Assembly: GCA_006503535.1 (NCBI GenBank)
Contig: QYRS01000012.1
Coordinates: 1,302,001 to 1,366,000 of the forward strand
DNA length: 64,000 nucleotides
Reading direction: 5' to 3'
From: Arthrinium phaeospermum
Lineage: Eukaryota; Ascomycota; Sordariomycetes; Amphisphaeriales; Apiosporaceae
Below the pieces are notes generated by a model, which was not told the DNA's origin, did not search any database, and saw only the letters and a list, made by a program, of their open reading frames with translations. Of this stretch, positions 1 through 11,032 are shown in pieces. A program made the position numbers and the translations under genes. Within the stretch, counting starts at the first letter, position 1. Every line of letters starts with the position of its first letter.

Positions 1-693
1 CTCATACAGTATGATCCCTGAGACGATGTGGTGTGCTCATCAGTAATCATTCCCCGTTCCGGTTCCCTCCCGCTAGCTCAATCGACCAGAGAGACCAGAG
101 ACCCCCCTGGGCCTGGGCCCCTGGACATCCTGATACCATTGCGGTAAACTTGCCTGTGTTCTATTGGCCGTGGCTGCTGGTTGGCTCGGCGGGGGTAGGT
201 TGTCTAGACTGCCGCTGTCTCTGCAAGCCGATGCTCTGGCCAAGCCATGGTGCATGGTGGATGCATGGTGCTTGGGTGCTTGGTGCATGGCGAGATTCCT
301 AAGATTCCTGATTTTCGGTCCTCCCTGCGCATCGCAACAAAGCGCCTGTGGTCTTTCGTGTCGGTTCATCATTGGTACTTTACGTGATTTCCTTCTTCTC
401 TCCCACCTCCACCGCCATATCCACCCCGCCAGCAACCACCCGCATAGCCTAGGAAACATCGCGGTACTACCCTGCATACATATACAACATCCATATCGTA
501 GGACACTGGCCTTCTCGACCAACATCCCTTTCGTCTCTCCGTTTCACATTCAGATACCCCCAACCCAGCAACCCACCCCTGCAGCCTAGGTGCCTACATA
601 CCTCGAAGACTGCCCTTTCGCCAGCTACCTCGATTCTCTGTACAGCTATTGCATTTCTGCTCCTTTGACCGACCACTAGAATCGGCTGCAAAC
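1..693. other. Upstream region of the AhpC/TSA-like gene
   Basis: I see no convincing gene; reading frames here are short and of odd composition. Bases 244-293 hold three near-copies of GCATGGTG (252-259, 263-270, 285-292). From about 390 to 690 the top strand is C/T-rich, as fungal promoters and 5' leaders often are. It probably carries the promoter and leader of the gene starting at 694. Confidence 0.5.
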
Positions 694-2057
694 ATGTCTG
701 CGACGACCGAGCCACAGGCAAAGGAGGCCGCCGGCGCACTCGACGCCAACGCTGGGAACACCGAAGCCGCCAAACTCGAGCCAAGCGCAACGACGGAAAA
801 GCACACGACACAGCCCGCCTCTCAACCGTCGGAGAAGATAGCACCTGCCGCTCCCACGCCGTTGGACACCAATGTCCCACCATCCGTCGCGACGACGACA
901 TCACCGACCGCCACGACCCACTCTACCGCGAGTCCTACTGTCGCTTCAACAGCAGCACCCACGAAGAGCACGAACGAGTCAAATGGGGCAACGGCCCCGG
1001 CTGGCGATCTCTCGGTCAAAGCAACAAATCTCAAAACCGACGACATCAACCCGCCTGACTTCCAGGGCGAGGTCCTGACCAACAATGACCTTCCTACCCA
1101 GGCCACTTTGAAGAAGTTGGAGAACCATACCGTGCTAGACTCCAGTCGCAAGTCGCATACGTTCAAGAGTCTGTACTCGGGCCCCAATGTAGCACGCCGG
1201 GTGCTGATTATATTTGTGCGGCACTTCTTTTGCGGTGTAAGTCATCCTTGATTGGCCTAATAAACTGCGATACCTAGGGCTAACTCTATTTGGAACAGAA
1301 CTGCCAGGAGTATCTGCGCATGCTATCTGCTGCCATCACGCCAGAGGCTCTCCTGGCTTTACCGGTGCCGACCTTCATCGCTGTGATCGGCTGCGGCGCG
1401 CCGGAGCTCATTAAGTCATACATCTCGGAAACCCACTGTCCTTTCCCCGTCTATGCCGACCCTACCAAGGTTCTCTATAACGAACTTGGCATGGTTCGAA
1501 CTTTGGCCATGGGCAATCGACCGGCTTACATGCAACACAAATCCGTGGCCCAGACCGTCATGTCCGGTATCGTACAAGGACTGAAGCAGGTCAAGTCGGG
1601 CCTGGTCCTCAAGATGGGCGACCAGCGCCAGGTCGGCGGCGAGTTCCTGTTCGAGCCCGCATCCCTGTCTCTCGATTCGCCCATCCCGACCCCCTCGGAC
1701 GAGGAAAAGACGATCGACCTGGACGAGAAGACGGGGCCGGCGGACGACGGCAAGAGCGAGGAGAAGAAGGTCACCTGGTGCCACCGCATGCGCACGACGC
1801 GCGATCACGTCGAGATCCCCGAGCTGATGGAGGTGCTGGGGCTGGACAGCGAGGGCGCCCCCAAGCAGCAGAGCGCCAAGCGGTACGAGAGCGCCCTCAA
1901 GGCCCGCAAGGGCACGGGCGTCAGCATGGCGAGCCAGATGAGCCGGGCGAGCTTGGACGCCCGGGCGGCGCGGAGCAGCGTGGCGAGCTCTTTGACGAGC
2001 ATGCCGGAAGAGGCTACTGCAGCTCCGGCTGCGACGACTACTACGACCGCGGCTTAG
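694..2057 (+). CDS. AhpC/TSA-type thioredoxin-fold protein
   Basis: Two exons, 694-1236 and 1299-2057, joined in phase 0 across a 62-nt GTAAGT...ACAG intron; 433 residues. The join creates FFCGNCQEYL, a C-x-x-C motif (Cys180, Cys183) after a hydrophobic strand (RRVLIIFVRHFF), as in the fungal AhpC/TSA antioxidant-enzyme family with a thioredoxin fold. A beta-alpha-beta core follows (TFIAVIGCG, then CPFPVYADP). The first ~130 residues are Ala/Thr/Pro/Ser-rich and probably disordered; the C-terminal ~130 are charged, then Ala/Ser/Thr-rich. ATG 694 is chosen over the in-frame ATG 649 because the polypyrimidine leader runs up to it. Family members are presumed peroxide or disulfide reductases; the substrate cannot be told. 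It is not a classical peroxiredoxin, whose active site lacks C-x-x-C. Confidence 0.85.
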
Positions 2058-3458
2058 GACGACGCGATCATCCGTCAGGCCGAGGCCTCCACCATACTCT
2101 GACCGCAACCGCCTTGGGACTGCTGGCTTTTTGGCAAACGTCTCATTTGCACGTATGGTTAGGGTCACTGGGGAATGAACCGGTGGGGAATGAATGAGAC
2201 TACGGAAAGCGTTTTCTCTTGAAAGAAAGGGTGTTTAAAAAAAAGCTCTGTAGACCTGTGATGTCCACGAATTCAGGGGCACATAGGGAGAGCGGTGTGG
2301 TTGAGTTTCAGTCATGATTGTGTTTTTTCTCGATAGCATTGCAAGAGTCTTTTGATCCTATGATACCTCATAATGATATCCTCTATTTGTTGCACTGTAT
2401 CGTTCTTGGTTACATGTTGGTGATTGCAGATATAAGTAAATATATATACAGCTGAGAAGACGATACCTCCGCGTCTTGACTAGAAAAGACGGCGTTGATC
2501 ACCTATGTAGAAGGACGGCGAAGCATTCCCATCCACGAATGAGACTGACCGTCTCTCTGGAGCGGCCCCCTCCCTGACCCCACAAGCACGCACACCTAAT
2601 CGATCCATCTATCAACCAAGCAAATCATTTATCGAACGTCAACATCTTATCTCATCTCATCTCATTGGGTACAATGTTTCCATAATTACATACATAACCG
2701 GAGCCCGTAGTAGCCGGCCACAAGGCTGAAGGGCGGGAAGGTAGTAGAAAAAAATATAGAGTGGAGTTGGAAGGGTTCGTGGGTTACATACGTACAGTAC
2801 GGGTGTGGGTTGTTATTGTGGTTGGGTAGTGTGTGGGCTTTTTCTCGTTATATACAATACAGTCGTCAAAAGGGGGAGGGAAAAAAAAGGGAATTTCGTA
2901 ACTTTTTTGGGCGGTGGTATTTTGGATCCCCCCAATTTTTGGCTTTGTTCTTTTTCCTTCCTTTCCCTTCGTCGTCTCTCTCGTCATCTCTCTCTCTCTG
3001 TTTCTCTCTTGTCTTTGTACTGCTTCTTCTCCTGGCGCTTTCATCAGATTGGTTGGTTTCCAACTCGCTCCCGTCGACGTCATCCACCCCATACCAACCA
3101 CACACTCACACACATACACACAACCCGCACCCGGGCCGAATGTCCTTTTCCGCCTTTTTAGATACATAGCGTTGGACGACAGTCGACTCGCGCGCGGCCA
3201 ACGCCAGGAGAAAACACCACGCAAATTGCCTTTACAAGCGGGGGTGGGCAAAGCAAACCTCATGCGCCTGCTTCCTGACAGAAAAATATACATACACTAC
3301 ACTGCTCCTAGGCGACGAGTCCAAGCCGAATCCAGAATCATCGTGACTAGAACCGTGGAAAGAGCTCATAATCTGGTATCAAAATATGCACCTCGTGTCA
3401 TGACAGCCGTCTCATGCACTGGCGCCTGGCTGTACACGCGGTCCTACTCGGGAGGAGT
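2058..3458. other. Intergenic region between convergent genes
   Basis: This is the 3' flank of the AhpC/TSA-like gene (+) and of Tom70 (-). It holds simple-sequence tracts: a C/T run with CTCTCTCTCT at about 2960-3020 and a CACACACA-rich tract at about 3098-3125. Frames of up to 182 codons here are low-complexity and overlap one another on both strands. I see no gene; both 3' UTRs probably end in it. Confidence 0.5.
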
Positions 3459-5466
3459 TTAGCGGCCAGGGAAGCCAGGGCCACCCATGCCTTGCAGCTT
3501 GGATGCCAGTTGAGGGTACTTTTCCTGGACTTGTAATTGGGTGCGGGTAGCTTCCGCATACGACAGAGCGTTCACAATCTCGCCGGGGGTCCTGGCCAGC
3601 TCGGCAGCACGCTCGAAATACTTCAGGGCATCAGTGACCTTGCCTTGCTGCAGAAGGAGCTGGGCCATGGTCGCGACAGCGATGTCACACTCGGGATCAA
3701 CTAGCCGGTCAGGTTAGCGGAATTCTTCTTAAGGGGGGATCCACGAGATTTGACTTACTAATCAGAGCCTTCTCGCAGAGCTTCTCGGCCTCGGTGAACT
3801 CGGACTTTTGCTGGAAGAGAGCCAATGCCTTGTTAATGAGGGGTAGCACATTCATGGCCATGGGCTTGGTTTGCTTCTCCATCTCCATGGCGGTGTCGAA
3901 CTTCTGGATGGCTTCGTCGTGCTTGCCCTGGTCCAGGAGCAGCTCGCCGTAGTAGTTGTAGACATCGGGCACCTTTTCGAAGTTCTTAATGCATCGGCGG
4001 AAGGTGGCCATCGAAGAGGCGATGGAGCCCATCTTGTACTGAGTCACACCAAGCTGGATGTGAGAGAAGATGAAGGCGGGGTCGAGATCGATCGACTTCT
4101 GGTAGTCCTTGGCGGCTTCCTGGAACTCGCTGTGGATGAACAGCAGCTGGGCGCGGTGGTAGTAGATATCCGGATCTTGGTCGTTCTGCTGGACCGCCTT
4201 ATCCAGATCTTCCGTAGCCTTGTCCCGAGCGCCCTGCTCAAGGTGCATGCTAGCACGCTTGACGTAGCTCTGTGTCATGGAGGGGTCGAGCTCGATGCTC
4301 TTGTCCATATCGGCCAATGCCTCTTGTGTGAGTCCACGCAGAGTCCTGAAAGTACCCCGCAGGTTGTAGGCGAGGGCCTCGTAAGGCGCGAGATCGCCAA
4401 CCTCCAAAGCCTTCTCGAAGGCAATGGCAGCCTCTTCGTAGCCCTCGTGCGTCTTTCTCTCCATGGCCCTCAAGCCGATTTGCAGGTGGCCCTTGCCGCT
4501 GTCGGGCGACAGCTCCTCGGTGTCTTCCAGGCCGACAGGGCGGTCCTTGACACGGAAGCTCTGAATGTAGTTGGAAACGAAGGTTGGGCTGGGCAGCTTT
4601 GACGGGTTCTTGGACTTGATAATCTCCTCGGCCTTCTGCTCGGCCACCTTCTTCAAGAGCCGCTCGACAGCGTTAGCGCTCGATTCGTTCTTGAACTCAT
4701 CAATGATGCAGCTGGCGGTGAAATCGAGCAGGGCGTCGCTGTACGACTCGAGGTGCTCGTAGGCGTTAGCACGTCGGTTCAGAGCCTTGACGTAATCCGG
4801 ATCCAGGTTGATGGCGGCTGTGGTGTCCTCGACCACCTTGTCCCAGACGCTCAGAGCATTGTAGCAGGCAGCGCGGTTGGAGTAGAAAATCGGGTCAGGC
4901 TTGCAAAGAATAGCCTGGGAGTACAGCTCGATGGCCTTGTTGTAGTCCTTGCTTCCGTAGGCCTTGTTCCCAGAGGCCTTGAGCTGTTGTGAGTAGTCCT
5001 TGCGCTGCTCGGCGGTTAGGCTCTCGACGGACTCTTCTGTGATAGTGGGCAGCTCATCGGCGCTCTCGACCGTGGCCGGCTTAGCTTGCTTGGAAGATGC
5101 ATCGGCAGGTTGCGAGGCAGGCTTCTTCTCGGGATCTTGGCGCTCTTGCTCCTTTCTTTTCCGGCGCTCCTTCTTGGACAGCTTGGGTTGTGTCGACTTG
5201 GGCTTCTTGGGAGAGGGTTAGTCGGGCTTGGTCTGGGGGGAGTGGACAGCAAAGGTTGGCGAGAAGCGGCAACTCACAGAATCATTGCTGAGGTAGTAAA
5301 CAACGCCGGCGCTCGTCACGACAAGAGTGGCTCCTGCGATTGTGTAGACAAGCGTCTTGTTCTCGGCGGCCCAGTTGGTGATGCGCTCCCATACTGAATG
5401 TTCGGCGATTGGGACAGCAATTGGAGTGCCCGGAGGCGGCACGGGGGCAGCGGATGCGCCAGACAT
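3459..5466 (-). CDS. TOM70: Mitochondrial outer-membrane import receptor Tom70
   Basis: Three exons on the minus strand, 5466-5278, 5205-3759 and 3700-3459, with introns of 72 and 58 nt; 625 residues, the usual Tom70 length. Exon 1 holds a short Pro/Ala-rich leader and one membrane segment (about residues 39-59), the N-terminal signal anchor. A Lys/Arg-rich linker follows ([13 protein letters not shown]). The rest is tandem tetratricopeptide repeats, starting at [20 protein letters not shown] (clamp TPRs that bind Hsp70/Hsp90) and ending near [18 protein letters not shown]. Tom70 docks chaperone-bound carrier precursors and hands them to Tom40. The second intron joins ALI-IDPECD in phase 1. 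ATG 5466 begins the membrane-anchor exon. The 5' end diverges from the aminotransferase-like gene at 6365. Confidence 0.95.
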
Positions 5467-6364
5467 GGTCGAGAGGCAGAGGAACTAGGTGCTGACGTCG
5501 ACGTCGATGGTCAAAGCAATGATCTCAAGTATACAGACTGGGGGAAGTCGGAGTGAGAGGATCCCTCTTTGGGTTGCGATAACAGGTGTGTGGGCGGCGA
5601 GAAGTGGAGGCCGAGGGGGGGTCCGGGTCGAGGATAATTGGATGGAAGGTATTAGAAGGAATTGGTGTTTTGGCTGGGTGTCAGGTTGAGATGTCGAAGG
5701 CAGTCGAGGCAGTCGAGATCAGAAAATTGGCAGCACCGTCGGTAGTCTCAGGCAGTTAGTTTGGTCGATGATGCCGGTTTTGCAGGACTGCATTAAAAGC
5801 ATTGAACACGAAAAATTATTAGCGTGACATTTCCTTGGAGGTGCTGTCATGGGCGGGAGGAGCTCTTTCCCTTGCGGGCAGCTTCTGTGCCCTCAGTGCT
5901 CAGCTCAGCTGGTTGCTGGCTGGCTGTTTTTTTGCTGGTCTCCTCCACTCTCCAGCCACTCAGACCACTTTTCACACCAAGCTTTAGTGGACGGCTCCCT
6001 GCAAGGCACACTAAAAAAGATTCAACACAGGCCTACGATCGGAAGTATGCCATCATACGACCAACTGACGAGCCCCTTCCAGCCAATCAGCCCCCACCCG
6101 ATACAGCCGGGTGGGGGTTTCATCGCCCCGAAAGCCCGCCGCCGTCTGGCCTGACAACGAGTATGTACAGTAAGATGCACTATTCGTGTTCGTCTCTTGT
6201 AAGTCGGATACTACTTATCTACCCAGGGATGAAATGCATGGATGAGATGGCATTTATGTATCTGGCTTGGACCCCGCCCAGCTGTGTCTCTGCCACGTTC
6301 GGAATATAACCTAGAACGGCATATATTTCCAATATTTCCAAACGGGTATATCTCGACACTGGAA
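5467..6364. other. Divergent promoter region
   Basis: The 5' regions of Tom70 (-) and the class IV aminotransferase-like gene (+) share about 900 bp. No conserved reading frame is visible. The + strand frame at 5824-6309 has no recognisable features and lies upstream of the chosen start, so I treat it as non-coding. I cannot assign individual promoter elements. Confidence 0.5.
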
Positions 6365-7262
6365 ATGGACGAGTTCAAACTCTTCACCACGTTGCGCTAT
6401 GACCCAGCCCTGCTTGCCGTGCCTGAACAGGGGTTCGCCAACCTGGGCTGGAACCAGAGGCCATCTCCGTTCTACATATTGGACTACCACAGGGATCGGA
6501 TGCTGCAAGCTGCTACTCACTGGCGCTGGGAAGCTGCTGTCAAGCTCATCTCAGGGGATAACGGCTTGAGGAGGCTCGAGGAATACCTGGACGCTGCCGC
6601 TCGCTCCTTTAGCAATGCCCCGCACCGAGTCAAGGTAACGCTAGGTCGTGATGGCCAGCTCGCCCACGAGGCCGCACCAATCACCAACGTACCGCCCCAG
6701 AATCTGTTTCCTGCTGCATTGCCCAGCCCACTTGGCGCAGATGCTCAAGGTAACCCCATTGATCGCGGCGAGAAGGCTGCCATCAGGGGCGCCGAGTGGC
6801 AGGTTCTTGTTGACACCCAGTCCACGGAGGGCAGTGAGTATACTCACTTCAAGACTACGGAACGCCACGTCTACGATGACGCGCGAAAGCGTGTCGAGCT
6901 CCGGCCGACCGATATGAGAGAGATCCTCCTTGTCAACGCCGGCAATGGCCAGGTCATGGAGGCCAGCCTGACCACCCCGTATTTCTGGCGGGACGGGAAA
7001 TGGGTGACACCCCCTATCCCCAGAAACTTCCTCAAAGGCGAGGGGAGCGGAGGGAACAATGGCACTTCCAGGAGATGGGCTTTAGAGAGGTACGGGCTGT
7101 CCTCGCTCCAGATCGTATTCTTGCTGACCGCTTGCTAGGGAACTGGCCACTGAAGAACCTATTCTTGCGACAGATCTTGTCGATGGAGAAGAGTGTTGGC
7201 TCAGCAATGGTGCCAGAGGTTTCATGCCAGGGCGTATCAAACTAACGGATTTCCGGAAATAA
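6365..7262 (+). CDS. Class IV aminotransferase / aminodeoxychorismate lyase-like protein
   Basis: Two exons, 6365-7089 and 7139-7262, joined in phase 2 over a 49-nt GTACGG...CTAG intron; 282 residues. The fold-type IV PLP signature is visible: a start like MDEFKLFTTLRYDP, the dimer-forming N-lobe (FYILDYHRDRML), HFKTTERHVYDDAR whose Lys163 is the probable PLP lysine, the EILLVNAGNGQVMEAS strand-turn, and WLSNGARGF after splicing. Such proteins include branched-chain and D-amino-acid aminotransferases and 4-amino-4-deoxychorismate lyase. Fungal genes of this shape are often called aminodeoxychorismate lyase-like, but I cannot fix the substrate. Without the splice the protein would end in unrelated residues (YGLSSLQIVF), and the conserved C-terminus supports the intron. 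Confidence 0.85.
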
Positions 7263-7797
7263 CATCATGTTGACTTGCAATTTACACGAACCGAAGGAAA
7301 TCTTAATCGGACCTGTGGTAGGCCATTCATTCCATGTCCGTAGTCAAGCCTCGCAGGTCTTCCACCCATACTGCGGCTTCGTACGATCTTACCAGTCACT
7401 ATATATTGACAGCAGATATGACCCCCATATCTCTCATGGACGAATCAGTCAATTTGCGATGATCACGCTATGCTCTGTAGTTACGTATGGGCTACATTCG
7501 GTCCCCGTTACCGACTCTATCTCCAAGTTTGGCAGAATGTACACAATCACCTTCTGCTCCAGTGAGCCCGACGCCATCGGTCTATGATTGGACCGACTAC
7601 GCAAGCGAATAAACGCACCGCATATCGTGGAATAACCACCACTTAGCACACAACAACAAACCAGACCATAGGATGGCAGCCAGCCTGATCTACTACCTCA
7701 ACAACTTCCTCCCTCACAGAACTACTGGCTGGAAACATTTCATCAGTTTCTTCTATATATCCCAGAACATTCTTTCAGTGTATATGTCAGACAGATC
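7263..7797. other. Intergenic region with TATA-like element
   Basis: 3' flank of the aminotransferase-like gene and promoter of the rhamnosidase gene. A TATATAT run lies at 7754-7760, about 40 bp before ATG 7798. No gene is seen. Confidence 0.45.
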
Positions 7798-10700
7798 ATG
7801 ATGGCGAACACCCCGCAACCCGTCATAAAAGATCTCCGCATCGAACACCATCCGACCGGCCTGGGCATTCCGCACGCTTCACCCCGCATCTCGTGGGACT
7901 ATGGCCATCAAGATGGTCCAATGTTCTCCCGCAATTGGTTGCAGGTATCCTACGAGATCCAAGTGCAGCGTGGCACATCGAACGATCCAGCCGATGGGAG
8001 CTATACTGTCAAGAGCCGCAACAACATCCTGGTGCCATGGCCATGTGAACCGCTCGCTTCCCGCGAGAGGGTTTGGGCCCGAGTTCGAGCCAGTGGTGGA
8101 AGCTGCACTGACCCGATGAAGTACCAAAGCGCACTAGCTGAAATACAACCAGCATGGACAGATTGGACAGATTGGGTCGTCGTCGAGGCTGCGTTGCTGG
8201 ACCGGAGAGACTGGCAAGCGCAGTTTATAACCAGTTCGACGAGGACAGAGGTGACAGGGGCTGACAAGAAAATCGAATACTTTCGTCCTTTCAAGCTGTA
8301 CAAGAATTTCTTATTGCAGTCGACGCCTCCCCGAGCAAGGTTGTATATTACAGCTTTAGGGGTATATCAGGCATACATCAACAGCATCAGAGTCGGAGAC
8401 GAACACATGGCACCAGGGTGGACGTCATACAACAAACGGCTTCAATACCAAGTCTTTGATGTGGCGAATATACTGAAAGATGGCTACAACGATATTACGA
8501 TTCACGTTGCGGAGGGATGGTATGCTGGCCGGCTACTCTGGGACCAGAACGGCGTGACTTGCTTCTACGGAGATCGTATTGGAGCCTTGGCCCAGCTCGA
8601 AATTTACACTGCTGCAGACGACCTCAAACCTGCGGGTCGTATCGGCAGCGATACCTCTTGGGGATGGCGCCTGTCCAACACGACGTCGAGTAGCATCTAC
8701 GATGGCGAGCACTACGAAGTATGCGATGAGACTTGGAACAAAGCCAACATAACACCTTTGGAGCCCGTGGCGATCATCCCTTTTCCTAGCGCAGAGCTCC
8801 TTGCAACGCCCTGCCCACCGGTCCAAATCGTCGAAACCGTCAAGCCGAAAGCGATCTCCAAGTTACCGTCGGGAAAGACCCTCGTAGACTTCGGTCAAAA
8901 CCTCGTCGGGCGCATCCACATACCCGCTTTGGAGCGACCTGCGGGGCATATCCTCACCATCCGCCATGCCGAAGTACTCGAGCACAATGGAGAACTCGGC
9001 ACCCGACCGCTCCGAAGCGCCAGGGCGACCGATACTATTACTTTTCGATCGCCCACACGTCTCAAGAACTGGAGCCCGCTCTTCACTTTCCATGGCTTTC
9101 GATATATCGAGATTACAGGGTGGTCGCCCGAAGACGTCAAGGATCCCCTCACAATGGACTCCATCCATGCCCAGGTTCTATCCTCTGCTGTCAAACGCCA
9201 TGGGTGGTTTAAATGCTCCAACGAGTCCCTCAATCGTTTCCACCAGAACGTGGAATGGTCCATCCGATCAAACTTCCTCAGCATCCCCACCGACTGTCCT
9301 CAGCGTGATGAGCGGCTCGGGTGGACCGGAGACATCCAGGTCTTTGCCCCTACTGCTTCATTCATCTTCGACTGCGCGGGAATGCTGTCGAACTGGCTAC
9401 AAGACTTAGTCATTGACCAAGAAGCTTCCGACGGGGTTGTTCCATTTGTAGTACCGGACGTCATGACCAAGGCTGGCCCTCTACCCGCTGTTCCACAGGC
9501 GGTGTGGGATGATGTCGTGGTCTTGCTTCCCTGGACGATCTACCTATACTCGGGTGACAAGACTGCACTGAGAACTTGCTGGGACGGGATGCGGAAATAT
9601 GTCGACGAGGTGATTCCAAAGAACGATGATGGACTCTGGTATCCTCAGCTCTGGCAACTAGGAGACTGGCTTGACCCTGCAGCGCCGCCGGACGACCCTG
9701 GTGCTGCAAGGACGGATGGAACTCTTGTTGCGGACGCATATCTCTTCCACGTCACACGCGTTATGCATGAAATTGCCAAAGTGTTAAACGAGGACGACGT
9801 AGTCATTAGCAAGTATCATGTGGAATCCACAAGGCTTGGCCGGGCGTTCCGGGAGAAGTATATGACTCCAACAGGGCTTCTCGTGGGCGACTCACAAACC
9901 TCGTTGGCTCTGGCCTTGGTGTTTGGCCTTCACGACAGTGGGGATGACAGTCGGGATGACCGGCGTCGTGCGGCCGCGTTATCGAGACTGGTTCGATTGG
10001 TGCGAACGGCGAAGTTCAAGGTCAACACGGGCTTCGCGGGCACACCCGCCGTGCTCCCTGCCCTTGCCTCTGTCGATCCATCCCTGGTGGAAAAGCGAGG
10101 AGAAGATGGCCAAGAGGATACGGCATTGCAAACAGCTTACCAGCTCCTATTGTCTACCGAGTGCCCCTCGATTCTATATCCGGTAACGAAAGGGGCCACC
10201 ACCATCTGGGAACGCTGGGACAGCATGCTTCCGGACGGCCGCATCAACCCCGGCAAGATGACTAGCTTCAATCATTACGCCCTCGGAAGTGTAGCGGATT
10301 GGCTTCACTCCGTTGTGGGCGGCTTGTCACCTTACATGACCCCGACGTTGGCCCCGGATCCGGGGGTGGACGACGTTGAGGTAGGGTGGAGGAAGATTCT
10401 AATCCATCCCCAACCGGGCGGCGACTTGACGTGGTGTGAAACATCATATAGCGGCGGCTCTGGGCTTGTACGATGTATATGGCGATTGGTGCCTGCCACT
10501 CTTCCATACGAATGGCCGTATCGGGATCCGGACGACTTCGCGAAGGAACCAGAAAATATGGACAAAAACGTCGGCGATGGCAGAACCAAGAACAAGAGGT
10601 TCAGGTTCATAATGAAAGTCACCATCCCGCCCAACACGACGGCGGTCGTCTTCCTGCCCGATGCCGACGAGCCAGATGTTAAGCACGAAAGGGGCTCTGG

Positions 10701-10890
10701 CGTGCACCTCTTCAAGTGCGCGTATCGAGATCCCGGGCGTTGGCCGCCTAAGCCGATCGAGTCGTTCAGCTGGCAGGACTACCTAGACCGGAACAAGGAG
10801 GAGAAAAGCGTACCAGCATTGATGTCCTTTTGGTCTTTGAGCGATAATGAATCGTGGCTGAAATCCAGTGATGAAGGGGAAGAAGACTGA
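7798..10890 (+). CDS. Alpha-L-rhamnosidase, glycoside hydrolase family 78
   Basis: One uninterrupted frame of 1030 residues (ATG 7798 or the adjacent 7801). The domain order fits GH78: an N-terminal fibronectin-like domain (RIEHHPTGLGI), beta-sandwich carbohydrate domains (YITALGVYQAYINS, HVAEGWYAGRL, VDFGQNLVGR), an (alpha/alpha)6 catalytic barrel from about residue 470, and a C-terminal beta domain. The hallmark DCPQRDERLGWTGD holds the general-acid glutamate (Glu505). TTIWERW carries the likely general base Glu805. The enzyme releases terminal alpha-L-rhamnose from plant glycosides or pectin side chains by inversion. The first residues (MMANTPQPVIKDL) are not hydrophobic, so no secretion signal is visible and it may act inside the cell. 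It is convergent with the acyltransferase-like gene. Confidence 0.95.
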   Translation: MMANTPQPVIKDLRIEHHPTGLGIPHASPRISWDYGHQDGPMFSRNWLQVSYEIQVQRGTSNDPADGSYTVKSRNNILVPWPCEPLASRERVWARVRASGGSCTDPMKYQSALAEIQPAWTDWTDWVVVEAALLDRRDWQAQFITSSTRTEVTGADKKIEYFRPFKLYKNFLLQSTPPRARLYITALGVYQAYINSIRVGDEHMAPGWTSYNKRLQYQVFDVANILKDGYNDITIHVAEGWYAGRLLWDQNGVTCFYGDRIGALAQLEIYTAADDLKPAGRIGSDTSWGWRLSNTTSSSIYDGEHYEVCDETWNKANITPLEPVAIIPFPSAELLATPCPPVQIVETVKPKAISKLPSGKTLVDFGQNLVGRIHIPALERPAGHILTIRHAEVLEHNGELGTRPLRSARATDTITFRSPTRLKNWSPLFTFHGFRYIEITGWSPEDVKDPLTMDSIHAQVLSSAVKRHGWFKCSNESLNRFHQNVEWSIRSNFLSIPTDCPQRDERLGWTGDIQVFAPTASFIFDCAGMLSNWLQDLVIDQEASDGVVPFVVPDVMTKAGPLPAVPQAVWDDVVVLLPWTIYLYSGDKTALRTCWDGMRKYVDEVIPKNDDGLWYPQLWQLGDWLDPAAPPDDPGAARTDGTLVADAYLFHVTRVMHEIAKVLNEDDVVISKYHVESTRLGRAFREKYMTPTGLLVGDSQTSLALALVFGLHDSGDDSRDDRRRAAALSRLVRLVRTAKFKVNTGFAGTPAVLPALASVDPSLVEKRGEDGQEDTALQTAYQLLLSTECPSILYPVTKGATTIWERWDSMLPDGRINPGKMTSFNHYALGSVADWLHSVVGGLSPYMTPTLAPDPGVDDVEVGWRKILIHPQPGGDLTWCETSYSGGSGLVRCIWRLVPATLPYEWPYRDPDDFAKEPENMDKNVGDGRTKNKRFRFIMKVTIPPNTTAVVFLPDADEPDVKHERGSGVHLFKCAYRDPGRWPPKPIESFSWQDYLDRNKEEKSVPALMSFWSLSDNESWLKSSDEGEED

Positions 10891-11032
10891 TTGATCAAGT
10901 ATAGCGTTGTCATTATTATTTGGACCCATTCTCATCGAAAAAGCTGGTTATTCACGGAGGGTATATATTACATTATACCAAGAGCGGCACTTTCACAATC
11001 AGGGGGTTTCTTTATACCAACTTGGTTTAGTC

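Noticed and set aside
1416..2168. 250-codon minus-strand frame
   Set aside because: Antisense shadow of the AhpC/TSA-like exon, with Arg/Ala-rich composition typical of GC-rich shadows.
3871..4602. 243-codon plus-strand frame
   Set aside because: Antisense to TPR repeats of Tom70; Leu/Val-rich shadow.
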